DNA of 64,000 nt from Thetidibacter halocola (GCF_018224955.1 NZ_JAGTUU010000005.1:62001-126000), one strand, 5' to 3'; positions 18,654 to 28,362 are shown, numbered from the stretch's first letter. Notes: generated by a model from the sequence alone, not told the origin. Translations and numbers: made by a program.

Positions 18654-19570
18654 CCCTGGGCGCCCCAGACGTAGGCGACGTAGCCCGCCAGCATCGCCAC
18701 GCCGATCCCGCGTCCGATCACCGGACGGGTCAGCAGCAGCACGGTGAGGATCAGCGAGACAGCGATCATGACGGGCAGATCGAAGGTCAGGAACCGCGAC
18801 GCGACCGGGATCGGCGCGATCAGCGCGGTCACGCCCAGAATGCCGAGCACGTTGAAGATGTTCGACCCCACGATGTTGCCGATGGCGATCTCGGACTGGC
18901 GGCGGAAGGCGGCGATCAGCGACGTCGCCAGTTCCGGTAGCGATGTGCCGACGGCAACGATGGTCAGGCCGATGAACGCCTCAGAAATCCCGAAGCCGCG
19001 CGCAATAGTCACCGCGCCATCAACAAGGAACCGAGCGCCCACCATGAGGGCGACAAGGCCGCCGATGACCCACAGGATCGACACGAGCGCCGAGGCCGGA
19101 GCGGGCACGCCGACGTCCTCAGCCTCCATGTCGCCGGGCTGGCGGTAGGCCCAGACAAGGTAGGCCACCAGTCCGGCAACCAGCACCAGGCCTGCGGGCC
19201 GCCCCATCTGCGCCATGGCAAAGATTGGCACGAGCACCAGCGCGGCCGCCATCATCACCGCCGTGTCGCGCCGCAGCGTCGCCCCCATGACCTTGATCGG
19301 CCAGACCAGCGCCGACAGGCCGATGATCAGCAGGATGTTGGCGATGTTGGAGCCCACGATATTGCCGAGCGCGATGTCGGGCACCCCGCGCCAGGCGGCA
19401 TCGACCGAGACCAGCAATTCAGGCGTCGAGGTGCCGAAGCCGACAACCGTCAGGCCGATCAGCAGCGGCGGGATCGCCATGCGCCGGGCGATGCCGACAC
19501 TACCGCGCACCAGCGCCTCGCCGCCGAAGAACAGCCCGACCAGGCCACCGATCAGAAAGAGATAGTCCAC
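18650..19570 (-). CDS. Calcium/sodium antiporter (CaCA superfamily, YrbG type)
   Basis: 306-residue inner-membrane exchanger with about ten TM helices in two inverted halves. Each half carries the alpha-repeat: GFGTSTPELLVSVDAAWRG with GNIVGSNIANILLIIG in the first, and AVGTSLPELATSLIAAF with GNIVGSNIFNVLGILG in the second. These Glu and Asn residues bind the cations. I chose GTG at 19570 (VDYLFLIGGLVGLFFGGEAL) as start because the longer upstream frame crosses the divergent promoter region. It heads the operon with the small exported protein and secDF. Confidence 0.9.
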   Translation of the reverse strand: MDYLFLIGGLVGLFFGGEALVRGSVGIARRMAIPPLLIGLTVVGFGTSTPELLVSVDAAWRGVPDIALGNIVGSNIANILLIIGLSALVWPIKVMGATLRRDTAVMMAAALVLVPIFAMAQMGRPAGLVLVAGLVAYLVWAYRQPGDMEAEDVGVPAPASALVSILWVIGGLVALMVGARFLVDGAVTIARGFGISEAFIGLTIVAVGTSLPELATSLIAAFRRQSEIAIGNIVGSNIFNVLGILGVTALIAPIPVASRFLTFDLPVMIAVSLILTVLLLTRPVIGRGIGVAMLAGYVAYVWGAQG

Positions 19571-19826
19571 GGCAACCGCCCCTCGCAGGCAGTTGATCCG
19601 CCTTCTGCGCAGAATTGCGTATCGAAGGGTTCGGCTACAAGATGTCGCTGAAATTAAAGCTGCTTGCGAAGTCCCGGACAGAAAAGAATCCTCGCGAGAT
19701 CTCTTGCAGTCGCGATCTTCCTTCACGAGATCCCTAAAACGGTATAGAAGCGGAATGCCCGATGTTTGATCGGTGAAACGCATCCCGCTTGAATGGCTTG
19801 CAGGAAGGAGATGGTGGGTCACCGCC

Positions 19827-20795
19827 ATGGGCTCATCATCGAACGGCGAACGGACCGCCGAGAGAAGCGGCAGTCCGCTCGACCTTGAGTACTTCGATTG
19901 TCGCCGGGCGATGATCGATGACTTTGTGGCACGGCATTTCACCTGGCCCGGAACGCTGCGGCTTCATGGCGCGGCACTCGGATGGGACATTATCCGCGCG
20001 CCCGTCAACGTCGCCCTTTCGCCGCTTCTCGTACTGACCCGCTTCGCCGCGTATCTTTGTCGGAGCGCGGGCTGGCGAGGAACTGCAGACGTGCTGTCCC
20101 GTCGGCGGATCCTCTTGCGCACCTCTGTTGCGCGGAGGGTCGAGGTGCTCATCGTGACCGATCTTCTGGACCTGCCCCTCGACGAGGGGGCTGCGGCCCG
20201 TGACCCATCGGCCCTCGCGCGCGCCGTCCTCGCGGCACCGCAGTTTCGCGCGATGATCCGCACGCGGGGAAGCGCCGCCGAGGCTAAAGCCCTTGGTCAG
20301 CGGATCGTAGGTTCTCTTGGCGAGTACGCGGGTGCCCGATCCGCGGTCGCGGAAATGACAACGACGCTGTGCGTTCTTGTTGTCGGCGCCCTGGCGTTTC
20401 AGGCGCTGACGCCGGGCATGATCTCGATGGCGCCGGGCGTCGCGGATGCCTTGGCCCGCACCAACGCAATCGCATCGTTCCCGCTGGGCCAGACGCTTGG
20501 CGGGATGTGGTACGGCGTGTTCGGTGTGGATGCTTCTGCATGGTTGGTGGGAACCACAGTCGCGGGGCTGGTCATGATCGGCTCCGTCTTCGCCGCCTTT
20601 GCGGGCGTTTTCGCGGACCCCCTGCAGAGTCGTCTAGGCATCCACCGCCGCCGCCTGGGACGCCTTCTGGACACGCTGGAGGAGGAGTTCGTCGGGCGCG
20701 GCGACAAACCCTTTATTGCGCGCGAGCACTTCTTTGCCCGCCTACTTGATCTTTGGGACGCTCTCGCGAGTGCAGTCCGCATCTTCAGGAACTGA
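19827..20795 (+). CDS. DUF6635-type membrane-associated protein
   Basis: About 322 residues from ATG 19827 (a GTG at 19773 would add 18 residues; AAGGAGATGG lies upstream of the ATG). A soluble front part (CRRAMIDDFVARHFTWPGTLRLHG, then RAPVNVALSPLLVL) and a middle with two hydrophobic helices (LCVLVVGALAFQAL; AGLVMIGSVFAAFAGVFADP) match proteins listed as DUF6635. The C-terminal part (RRLGRLLDTLEEEF...KPFIAREHFFARLLDLWDAL) is soluble again. Function unknown. Divergent from the CaCA antiporter and 97 bp before the CNNM/HlyC gene, so this looks like a small ion-homeostasis cluster. Confidence 0.65.
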   Translation: MGSSSNGERTAERSGSPLDLEYFDCRRAMIDDFVARHFTWPGTLRLHGAALGWDIIRAPVNVALSPLLVLTRFAAYLCRSAGWRGTADVLSRRRILLRTSVARRVEVLIVTDLLDLPLDEGAAARDPSALARAVLAAPQFRAMIRTRGSAAEAKALGQRIVGSLGEYAGARSAVAEMTTTLCVLVVGALAFQALTPGMISMAPGVADALARTNAIASFPLGQTLGGMWYGVFGVDASAWLVGTTVAGLVMIGSVFAAFAGVFADPLQSRLGIHRRRLGRLLDTLEEEFVGRGDKPFIAREHFFARLLDLWDALASAVRIFRN

Positions 20796-20892
20796 CCGCC
20801 TGCGCGGCTAGTGGGCCATGGCCGTCTGATGCGAAACCATATAGACCCTCGACAAGAACAATGACCGGAACACCCGGTAAGAGTTGGAGAAA

Positions 20893-22164
20893 ATGTACCT
20901 CGAGATTGCGATCGTCATTCTTCTGACGCTGATCAACGGCCTTCTGGCGATGTCCGAACTGGCCATCGTCTCGGCCCGCCCCGCGCGGCTGAAGTTGATG
21001 GCCGACAAGGGCAGCAAGGGAGCCGCGACGGCCATCCGGCTGGCCGAGGATCCCGGCCGCTTCCTGTCCAGCGTCCAGATCGGCATCACGCTGGTCGGCA
21101 TCCTCGCGGGTGCCTTCTCCGGCGCGACGCTGGGTGCGCGTCTGTCCGCAAGCCTGATCGAGGCTGGCATGCCATCGGCGTTCGCGCAGCCGGTTGGTGT
21201 CGGGTCAGTCGTGGTCGCAATCACCTATCTGTCGCTGATCGTGGGCGAACTGGTGCCCAAGCAGATCGCCCTGCGCGCGCCCGAACAGGTCGCCGCGCGC
21301 GTGGCCCCGATGATGCGGATCATCGCCCGCGTCGCTGCTCCGCTGATCTGGGTGCTCGACCGGTCGGGCAAGTTGGTGCTGGCCCTGCTGGGGCAATCGG
21401 GCAGCCAATCCCGCGGGGTGAGCGACGAGGAAGTCCGCCTGATCGTTGCCGAGGCCGAAAGCTCGGGTGCCATGAACCCTGCCGAGAGCCAGATGATCGC
21501 AGGCGTCATGCGGATAGCGGACCGGACGGCGCGCGGCCTGATGACAGCCCGGCACGAGGTCGAGACGCTTGATGCCGATAGCGACAAGGCGGAACTCCTG
21601 CAGCGACTTCATGATTTGAGCCGGTCCCGCTTGCCAGTCTGGGAGGGGGACGTCGACAACATGATTGGGGTCCTGACCACCCGCGACATCCTGGCCCCCG
21701 CGCTCATGAACGAGCCGTTCGATCTGCGCGCGCTGCTTCGGGAAGCGCCGACGGTCCGGGACGGCCAAAGCGCGCTGGAAGTCGTCGATCGCCTGCGCAC
21801 GTCACCGGCGCACATGGTGCTGGTCTATGACGAGTACGGGCATTTCGAGGGGATCATCACGCCGATGGACGTGCTCGAAGCGATCGCGGGTGAGTTTCCG
21901 GATAGCGCAACGGACGAGCCGAAGGTCGTGACGCGAGCGGATGGATCCTACCTGATTGCAGGCTGGATGCCGGTGGACGAATTTGCCGACCTGCTCTCAC
22001 TGGAGATCGAAGCTGACCGTGACTACGAGACAGTCGCGGGTCTGGTGCTCGATGAGATCGGACATCTGCCGGACGTCGGGCAGCGATTGAAACTGCAGGG
22101 GTGGACAATCGAGGTCGTCGATCTGGACGGGCGACGGATCGACAAGCTTCTGGTCGGCCGATGA
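20893..22164 (+). CDS. CNNM/HlyC-CorC family membrane protein with CBS pair
   Basis: 423 residues. The N-terminal DUF21 domain has four hydrophobic segments (MYLEIAIVILLTLINGLLAMSE; SSVQIGITLVGILAGAFSG; VVVAITYLSLIVGELVPKQIAL). Two CBS domains follow (ARHEVETLDADSDKAELLQR, then DEYGHFEGIITPMDVLEAIAGE), then the CorC_HlyC domain at the C-terminus (GWMPVDEFADLLSLE...LQGWTIEVVDLDGRRIDKLLV). Members are linked to magnesium/cobalt efflux; older names call them hemolysins. An in-frame TTG three codons upstream is possible, but ATG 20893 has GGAG at ideal distance. Confidence 0.9.
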   Translation: MYLEIAIVILLTLINGLLAMSELAIVSARPARLKLMADKGSKGAATAIRLAEDPGRFLSSVQIGITLVGILAGAFSGATLGARLSASLIEAGMPSAFAQPVGVGSVVVAITYLSLIVGELVPKQIALRAPEQVAARVAPMMRIIARVAAPLIWVLDRSGKLVLALLGQSGSQSRGVSDEEVRLIVAEAESSGAMNPAESQMIAGVMRIADRTARGLMTARHEVETLDADSDKAELLQRLHDLSRSRLPVWEGDVDNMIGVLTTRDILAPALMNEPFDLRALLREAPTVRDGQSALEVVDRLRTSPAHMVLVYDEYGHFEGIITPMDVLEAIAGEFPDSATDEPKVVTRADGSYLIAGWMPVDEFADLLSLEIEADRDYETVAGLVLDEIGHLPDVGQRLKLQGWTIEVVDLDGRRIDKLLVGR

Positions 22165-22253
22165 GGCTAGCCAAACAGAAACACTGCCCGCGCCGTCAAG
22201 TTGCCCATGCGGGGGCGTGGCAGTGCCCCCCCGCCTGCGCGTAAGCTCGGTTC

Positions 22254-22553
22254 ATGACCAATCTTGTCGCGCTTTGGCGGGGTGAATTGCCACTCCGTGA
22301 TGCCTTCTGGACGTGGGCAGTCACCGTAGGCCTTTTGGTCAACGTTGTGACGAGCGTGCTTTTCCTGATCCTTATCATGCAGGATCTGGCATTGGCGGCG
22401 CTGTTCATCGGCTATGGGGTGTCGCTCCCCTACAATGTCGTGGCGACCGTGGGCGTATGGCGCGCTGCGGTCCGTTACGATGGCCCAGCCATCCACGGCG
22501 ATCTCGCCCGCGGCGCGACGGTTCTGTTGATGGCGGCGTTGAGCCTGACTTGA
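22254..22553 (+). CDS. Small membrane protein, three predicted TM helices
   Basis: 99 residues with hydrophobic segments around DAFWTWAVTVGLLVNVVTSV, LFLILIMQDLALAALFIGYG and ATVLLMAALSLT. No known motif. It starts 89 bp after the CNNM gene and runs into a region of prophage debris on the other strand. Its coding nature rests on composition and the clean membrane pattern only. Confidence 0.5.
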   Translation: MTNLVALWRGELPLRDAFWTWAVTVGLLVNVVTSVLFLILIMQDLALAALFIGYGVSLPYNVVATVGVWRAAVRYDGPAIHGDLARGATVLLMAALSLT

Positions 22554-22581
22554 TTGTAGGAACTCCGTCGACTAGCGGCAC

Positions 22582-22915
22582 GCGCGCTTGCTGCCGCATC
22601 ACGGCGTAATCGGCCAGCAAATCAGCAGCCGCCGAGCCCTCCGGAAGCGAAGCCAGTTCCTCGGCAGCCCTTGCCTGAAGCTCCTGGCTGTATTCGACAA
22701 CGGGCGGGCACGTCACTGGCCTTCCGTCCTCAGAACGAACCGTCGCGCAAGCCCAGACATCGACCTCGATCCGGTCTTTCTGCACGTCGGCGCCCGCAAT
22801 CAGGAACAGGCCCCGCTGAGGGACAGTCCCGGCCGGCCACTGCTCTTTCTGGCCTTGGCGCGGTTGCTGGACCTCTTTTCGCTCGCTTGGTCGGATCAGC
22901 GTTCTAAACTGCTGT
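22582..22915 (-). pseudogene. Prophage relic: terminase large subunit fragment fused in frame to a lysis-gene fragment
   Basis: One continuous frame joins two unrelated phage pieces. The upstream part (QKEQWPAGTVPQRGLFLIAG, then ADVQKDRIEVDVWA) matches a short segment of GpA-type terminase large subunits. From about 22750 it continues as GRPVTCPPVVEYSQELQARA, then AEELASLPEG...LLADYAVMRQQAR, the C-terminal part of a small spanin-like or lysis-cassette protein seen next to lysozyme/holin genes in Rhodobacter-type prophages. Both genes are truncated, and the frame then runs without meaning into the antisense of the preceding membrane protein. A deletion must have removed most of a prophage here. 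Confidence 0.65.
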
Positions 22916-23279
22916 AATCACGGGCTTTCGGCTTGTGTCGTCTCGACCATCTGACACCTATCCCCCCGGTGCTCCCCCATGAAAGTCTAACGCAGGCTCG
23001 CTCCGCTATGCGACTGATGCGGCGCACTGTCTCTCGGCGCCGTCCGCATCGCTGCGACCGCCTTGTGCAGATCGCTGATCGTGACAGCGTTTAGGTCGGG
23101 CGAAATGTCTTTCGAACGACATTTTTGTTGGAACTCTCAAGGAATGTTCAAGAACCAGACTCCGAACGTTCAAGACCCAATCCCGCTCAAGTGGAAAGCT
23201 ACAATGGCCGTGCGGCCTTGGGCGACCTGCGCTGCGCACGGAACCGTTTTCAGCGCGTCAGCGCGAAGGGAGGAAAGTC
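22916..23279. other. Upstream region of the Baeyer-Villiger monooxygenase gene
   Basis: No gene seen. It contains a pair of direct repeats GTTCAAGA (23146-23153 and 23168-23175) about 105-135 bp before the start codon, and otherwise mixed sequence that may still belong to phage debris on its left side. Confidence 0.55.
23146..23175 (+). promoter_or_regulatory. Direct repeat GTTCAAGA, 22-bp period, upstream of the monooxygenase gene
   Basis: Two perfect 8-bp copies start 22 bp apart, i.e. on the same face of the helix two turns apart. That is the layout of AraC/XylS activator sites. An AraC-type gene lies at the other end of the monooxygenase gene, making it the likely binder. Confidence 0.4.
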
Positions 23280-24884
23280 ATGAACAAGCAAGTCGATGCG
23301 ATCGTGATCGGTGCCGGTGTCTCCGGGCTCTACCAGATCCATCAGTTGCGCCAGCAGGGCGTCGATGTTCTGGGCCTGGATGCCGCATCCGATGTCGGCG
23401 GGACTTGGTACTGGAACCGCTACCCCGGCGCGCGGTTCGATTCCGAAAGCTATATCTACCAGTACCTGTTCGACGAGGATCTCTACAAGGACTGGACCTG
23501 GAGCGAGCGGTTCCCGGCCCAGCCCGAGATCGAGCGCTGGATGCATTACATCGCGGACCGGCTCGACCTTCGCAAGAGCATCAAGTTCTCGACGCGCGTG
23601 ACCAGCGCCGAGTTCAACGAGGCGACCGGGCGCTGGACCGTGCGCACCGATCAGGGCGACGTCTTTGACAGCCGGTTCGTGATCGGCTGTACCGGAATGC
23701 TCTCGGCGCCCCTGACCGATCGGTTCAAGGGGCAGGACACCTTCCGGGGCACCATCGTGCACACCGGCCTGTATCCCAGGGAGGGGATCGACTTCAAAGG
23801 CAAGAAGGTCGGCGTGATCGGCATCGGCGCCACGGGCATCCAGGTGATCCAGACCATCGCCCACTCGGTCGACGAGTTGAAGGTGTTCGTGCGCACCCCG
23901 CAATACGTGCTGCCGATGAAGAACCCGAAATACGGCCCCGAGGAAGTCAAGTGGTACAAGAGCCGTTTCGACGAACTGAAGCAGAACCTGCCCAACACCT
24001 TCACCGGCTTCGAATATGACTTCACGGTGGCCTGGGCCGACCTGACGCCCGAGCAGCGGCGCGCGCGGCTGGAAGAAATCCACGCCGACGGATCGCTGAA
24101 GCTCTGGCTGGCCTCCTTTGGCGAGATGTTCTTCGAAGAGGATGTGAGCCGCGAAGTCTCGCAGTTCGTGCGCGACAAGATGTGCGAACGGCTGAAGGAT
24201 CCGGAGCTGATCGACGCCCTGGTGCCCGAGGTCGGGGACTACGGGTTCGGCACCCATCGCGTGCCGCTGGAAACCAACTATCTCGAGGTCTACCGGCTGC
24301 CCCACGTTCACGCGATCAAGGTCCGGGACAACCCCATCGCAGAGATCGTGCCGGAGGGCATCAAGCTCGCCGACGGCACGGTGCACGAGGTCGATATCAT
24401 CATCATGGCAGTGGGCTTTGATGCGGGCACGGGCGGCATGTCGCGGATCGACATCACCGGCCGCGATGGCATGACGCTGCGGGATGAATGGCACAAGGAA
24501 ACGCGCACTTCGCTGGGGATGCAGGTCCATGGTTTCCCGAACCTGTTCATGACCGGTGCGCCGCTGGCGCCGTCGGCCGCGCTGTGCAACATGACCACCT
24601 GCCTGCAACAGCAGACCGAGTGGATCAACGACTGCATCAAGTACCTGCGCGAGACGGGCAAGACGGTGATCGAACCCTCGGCGGAATTCGAGCGCGCCTG
24701 GATCCAGCACCACGATGACCTGGTCAACGCGACGCTCTTCTCGAAGACCGACAGCTGGTACAACGGCTCCAACATCCCGGGCAAGCCCAAGCGGTTCCTG
24801 TCGTATACCGGCGGCGCCGGCACCTATCGGCAGAAATGCAAGGAGGTCGCCGACAGCGGCTATGCGGGCTTCGAGACGGCCTGA
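23280..24884 (+). CDS. Baeyer-Villiger monooxygenase (class B flavoprotein, CHMO-like)
   Basis: 534-residue FAD/NADPH enzyme that inserts oxygen next to a ketone to give an ester or lactone. FAD motif VIGAGVSGLYQIHQLRQQG at residues 9-27; GGTWYWNRYPGARFDSESY follows, as in cyclohexanone monooxygenases; NADPH motif GVIGIGATGIQVIQ near 180. The family fingerprint FxGxxxHTxxW reads FRGTIVHTGLYP, with Tyr replacing Trp. Length is normal. Followed by a strong hairpin. Neighbours are an AraC regulator, a beta-lactamase-fold esterase and a second AraC regulator, so the pathway ketone-to-ester-to-acid-plus-alcohol is likely. The ketone is unknown. Confidence 0.92.
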   Translation: MNKQVDAIVIGAGVSGLYQIHQLRQQGVDVLGLDAASDVGGTWYWNRYPGARFDSESYIYQYLFDEDLYKDWTWSERFPAQPEIERWMHYIADRLDLRKSIKFSTRVTSAEFNEATGRWTVRTDQGDVFDSRFVIGCTGMLSAPLTDRFKGQDTFRGTIVHTGLYPREGIDFKGKKVGVIGIGATGIQVIQTIAHSVDELKVFVRTPQYVLPMKNPKYGPEEVKWYKSRFDELKQNLPNTFTGFEYDFTVAWADLTPEQRRARLEEIHADGSLKLWLASFGEMFFEEDVSREVSQFVRDKMCERLKDPELIDALVPEVGDYGFGTHRVPLETNYLEVYRLPHVHAIKVRDNPIAEIVPEGIKLADGTVHEVDIIIMAVGFDAGTGGMSRIDITGRDGMTLRDEWHKETRTSLGMQVHGFPNLFMTGAPLAPSAALCNMTTCLQQQTEWINDCIKYLRETGKTVIEPSAEFERAWIQHHDDLVNATLFSKTDSWYNGSNIPGKPKRFLSYTGGAGTYRQKCKEVADSGYAGFETA

Positions 24885-24899
24885 CCACCGCAATGAAAC

Positions 24900-24925
24900 C
24901 GGCCGCTGCGGCATCGCAGCGGCCG
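24900..24925 (+). terminator. Hairpin after the monooxygenase gene
   Basis: Perfect 10-bp arms CGGCCGCTGC / GCAGCGGCCG with a 6-base loop, 15 bp after the stop codon, between convergent genes. No T-tract, so termination could be inefficient. Confidence 0.5.
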
Positions 24926-25079
24926 TCATGCCCGGGGAGAACCTGCATGAACCGGGCGGGAAGAATGCGGGCAAGTCGATTTGAGCGTCCCGCCTTCGAC
25001 CGCCTTCGCGGGTATGAAATCGCCGGGAAGGCACAAATGGGGCCAGCCGGCCTTTGCTCGCGAGAGCGTTGCACTGACG

Positions 25080-25964
25080 TCAGTTCAGCGAGAGGCGGTA
25101 TTGCGAAGGCGGCATGTCATAGGCGCGCCGAAACAGCCGCGTCAGATGGGCCTGATCCGAAAACCCGCAATCTGCAGCGATCGCCTTGATCGCGAGGTCG
25201 CTGTTCGCCAGCAGGCGCCGGGCCCGTTCCACGCGACGTTGCATGACGTAGGCATAGGGCGGCTGTTCGAAACTGGCCTTGAACTGCCGCGCGAACAGGC
25301 AGGGCGTCATGTCCAGCGCCTTTGACAGCATGGTCAGGTCGAGGGCCTCTGACAGGTTGGTCTCGATGAACTCGCAGATTTTGCGCCGCTGGTTTAGAGA
25401 CAGGGTTCCGGACCCACGGCTCTCGCCGCCCCGCACGGTTGCGTAGTTTCGCAACAGGTGGATGACCAGCGCGCGCGACAGGGCGTCGACATAGAGCGCG
25501 CCGCCCACGCCACCCTGATGTGCTTCGGCCGACAGCGCCGCCATGGCGTGGGTGACGACCGGATCATCGGTGCGCAGGACGTCGCCCAGCGAGACCTCGG
25601 TGACGCGGCGGTCGTACATCTCGCTGGCGACATCGTTCAGCAGGGCGGATGACAGGTAGACATGCGTCACGTCGACGGGTTCGGTCCAGGTCCAGTGTGC
25701 CGCCTGCGCGCGTGTCAGGAAGGATGCCGCGCCCGGGCTGAGCGTCTCTCGCGTCCAGCGTCCGTCGAAACGCCTCTGCATCGGCGTGACACCTGCACGG
25801 TACCCCACCAGCATGAAATCCTTCATCGCGGGCACGATCACGTCCTGTCCCTGATAGTGATAGGATCGCAGCCCGACGTTCTTCCATCCCTGCCCGTCGC
25901 TGCACAGGCCAATGCGGCCCGGCACGAAATCCGGCAGGTCCCGCCAGCAGATCGGTTCCGTCAT
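25080..25964 (-). CDS. AraC-family transcriptional regulator
   Basis: 294 residues. The N-terminal half is a sensor domain without clear motif. The C-terminal about 100 residues hold the double HTH: LDLTMLSKALDMTPCLFARQFKASF, then AIKAIAADCGFSDQAHLTRLFRRAYDMPPSQYR, with the conserved G-F-x-D-x-x-x-x-x-R-x-F pattern. Convergent with the monooxygenase gene and 81 bp downstream of the esterase gene on the same strand. Likely activator of the Baeyer-Villiger module. Confidence 0.88.
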   Translation of the reverse strand: MTEPICWRDLPDFVPGRIGLCSDGQGWKNVGLRSYHYQGQDVIVPAMKDFMLVGYRAGVTPMQRRFDGRWTRETLSPGAASFLTRAQAAHWTWTEPVDVTHVYLSSALLNDVASEMYDRRVTEVSLGDVLRTDDPVVTHAMAALSAEAHQGGVGGALYVDALSRALVIHLLRNYATVRGGESRGSGTLSLNQRRKICEFIETNLSEALDLTMLSKALDMTPCLFARQFKASFEQPPYAYVMQRRVERARRLLANSDLAIKAIAADCGFSDQAHLTRLFRRAYDMPPSQYRLSLN

Positions 25965-26045
25965 GGTCCTTCCCTCCCGAATGGAACGGAGGTGCGACGG
26001 CGAAACGCCCCCGCACCCCGGTCGTCCGACAAGGCGATCGCGCGA

Positions 26046-27239
26046 TCAGGCCGCCTTGGCACCCGTCATGGCGCGATACACCGCCGCCTCGAAGTCGAGG
26101 TAGCCGACGAAGGACACGGGATCCCCGAAGGGCAGGATCTGTGTCGCCCAGTAGCCGCCGACGCCGTTCTTGCGGTCAATCCAGTAGAAGCTGTTCGCCA
26201 GCCCCGCCCAACCGATCGCCCCCGCCGGGCGGCCTGTTGGCGCCTCCTCGGAATTGACCATGAAGGTATAGGACCAGTCCTTCTTCAGGCCGGGAAAGAA
26301 CTCGGCATCGTTGGACAGGCTGGGGATCACGCCCGGCAGCATGGTCACCTTCTGCGGCGGCACCAGTGCACCCTTGACGGCCCATTCCACGGTTTCGGGC
26401 TTGAGCACCCGGCCATGCGGCCCGGCCCCGTCATTCAGCCACATGCGGATGAACTTCATGTATTCCGGCACGGTGCCGTACAGCCCGTGGCCCCCCATGT
26501 CGATCTCGGGATTGTCCGGCAGGGCGAAATCGTCCAGCGGGGTCAGGCTCATGTCCGCGCCGCGTGCATGGATCGTGGCGGACCGCGCCTTCATGCCGTC
26601 GGTGCGGGTGAAGGCGATGTCGGTCATGCCGAGCGGATCGAACACGCGCTCGCGCATCACCTCGCCCAGCCGCTTGCCGCGGACGCCCTCGACCACCTGG
26701 CCGACCCAGTCGATGTTGCTGCCGTATTCCCAGCGCTCGCCCGGATCGAAGAGCAGCGGGGTCTCGATGGCCGCACGGCTGGCCGTGACGACCGAGGGCT
26801 GGCCGTGCTCTTCGGCAAGACGCTTGTAACTCTCGGAAAAGAAGTCGTAGCCGAACCCACCCGTATGCAGCATCAGCTGGCGGGTCGTTACATCGGATTT
26901 CGGCGCCCGCAGACGGGGCTGACCCGAGGCGTCGAAGCCTTCGAGCACCTGCAACTTGCCGATGGCCGGAGCGTATTCCTTAGCCGGTGCATCGAGGTCC
27001 AGCAGCCCTTCTTCGACGCACTGAAGCGCGGTGGTGCCCGCGATTGCCTTGGTCGTCGAAAAGATTGCAAAGACGGTGTCTTCGGTCATCGGCGCGCCAC
27101 CAAGACGGCGTTCGCCCTGCGCACCGGAATAGATGTCGCCCTTGCGGTCGGTGACCATGGCAACGACGCCTGGCACGCGATTCTCGCCTTCGGTCACGCC
27201 GCGAAGCACGGCATCGCAGCCGGATTTCAGATCAGTCAT
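26046..27239 (-). CDS. Serine beta-lactamase-fold esterase (family VIII carboxylesterase type)
   Basis: 397-residue cytoplasmic hydrolase, with no signal peptide. The class C catalytic motifs are visible: SxxK as FSTTKAIAG (Ser about residue 61), YxN-type site as YGSN in [14 protein letters not shown], and a WAG motif in [14 protein letters not shown] replacing KTG. This matches EstB-like esterases rather than true beta-lactamases. It would hydrolyse the ester or lactone made by the neighbouring monooxygenase. Start at 27239 follows GGGAGGAG; a longer frame upstream lacks a ribosome site. Confidence 0.85.
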   Translation of the reverse strand: MTDLKSGCDAVLRGVTEGENRVPGVVAMVTDRKGDIYSGAQGERRLGGAPMTEDTVFAIFSTTKAIAGTTALQCVEEGLLDLDAPAKEYAPAIGKLQVLEGFDASGQPRLRAPKSDVTTRQLMLHTGGFGYDFFSESYKRLAEEHGQPSVVTASRAAIETPLLFDPGERWEYGSNIDWVGQVVEGVRGKRLGEVMRERVFDPLGMTDIAFTRTDGMKARSATIHARGADMSLTPLDDFALPDNPEIDMGGHGLYGTVPEYMKFIRMWLNDGAGPHGRVLKPETVEWAVKGALVPPQKVTMLPGVIPSLSNDAEFFPGLKKDWSYTFMVNSEEAPTGRPAGAIGWAGLANSFYWIDRKNGVGGYWATQILPFGDPVSFVGYLDFEAAVYRAMTGAKAA

Positions 27240-27285
27240 CGTCTCCTCCCTGACGGTTCGTGTCAGGAGAGGGTACAGGCTCGAC

Positions 27286-28362
27286 TCACGTCTGTCTGTC
27301 CGCCTTCGGAAGCCGCTGTCCGGGTTCGGAAGCAAACTGACGACGCGGTGGCGTCGCATGGCGTCCGCGCATCAGCGTCTGGGACGGCAGCTCGCCGAAG
27401 CGCGCGCGATAGGCGGCCGCCAGCGCGCCCTTGTTGGCAAAGCCCCAGCCCGCGGCGATCTCGGTCACGGTGCGACCGGCGGTTTCCGCCTCCAGTTCGG
27501 CCCGCAGCCTCTCCAGCCTCTGCGCCGCGAGGAACTCGCGCGGCGTGATCCCGCGAAACCGGCGAAACCCTTCGGACAGGCTGCGGGCGGACACGCCGAC
27601 GCGCCGGGCGATCTGGCCGATGGTCGGGGCTTCGCGCGCCTCGGCGGTCATCAGCTCTTCCGCCTGGCGCACGTAGTAGGGCGCGGCGCTGCGCGAACCG
27701 CTTGCCAGCGACACGCCTGCAGCGCCCGCCCATTCCTGCAGGAGATCGAGGCAGACCGTTTCCTCCAGGTGCCGGGCCAGCGGTGCGTCCGGCGACATCT
27801 TCGCCAGCTCGGCAAGAGACCGAGATACGTAGCCCATCAGCGCGATCCAACGCGATTGCGGGCCGCCGAATTTCACCTTTCGGGTCCAGAGCGCATCGTC
27901 CGGGACGAAACCGAACCACTTGGCCGCGACATCCGCGACAACATCATGCGGAACCGTCAGGTTGAATTGAAGATGTGCCGGATCGGCCTCCAGCCAGTAA
28001 TCGGTGCGCGAGCAATCGACGACGAAGCTTTCGCCCGAAGAGGTCGTCGCGGGCGCGGCGTCGCAGTGGTGATTCAGCGCCCCCTTGATGGTGTTCAGCA
28101 CCAGGATCCTGCCGGTCTCGGGGTCGAACTTGTTCAGATACACGCCGGTGCCATAGGCAAAGCGCGACACCGTGATGCGCCCCAGGGGACTCGCAGTCAT
28201 GATGGCATCCGGCTTTGCCAGACGGTCCAGCGGCCTAACCCGATAGGGCATGTAGGTGGTGCTGCAGAATTCCTCGATTTCGTCCCAGTTCGCGGAACGG
28301 CCCGCCCGTGCATCTCCGAAGGCCTCCGACGGAGAAAAGGGATTGATGGCGTCTTCACGCAT
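27286..28362 (-). CDS. AraC-family regulator with AraC-binding-like N-terminal domain
   Basis: 358 residues. The N-terminal region ([20 protein letters not shown], then [16 protein letters not shown]) resembles the AraC_binding_2 type domain found in regulators of aromatic and ketone catabolism. C-terminal HTH region [27 protein letters not shown], then [29 protein letters not shown]. Start at 28362 chosen because the longer frame upstream is compositionally odd. It precedes the esterase gene by 46 bp on the same strand and probably co-regulates it. Confidence 0.85.
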   Translation of the reverse strand: MREDAINPFSPSEAFGDARAGRSANWDEIEEFCSTTYMPYRVRPLDRLAKPDAIMTASPLGRITVSRFAYGTGVYLNKFDPETGRILVLNTIKGALNHHCDAAPATTSSGESFVVDCSRTDYWLEADPAHLQFNLTVPHDVVADVAAKWFGFVPDDALWTRKVKFGGPQSRWIALMGYVSRSLAELAKMSPDAPLARHLEETVCLDLLQEWAGAAGVSLASGSRSAAPYYVRQAEELMTAEAREAPTIGQIARRVGVSARSLSEGFRRFRGITPREFLAAQRLERLRAELEAETAGRTVTEIAAGWGFANKGALAAAYRARFGELPSQTLMRGRHATPPRRQFASEPGQRLPKADRQT

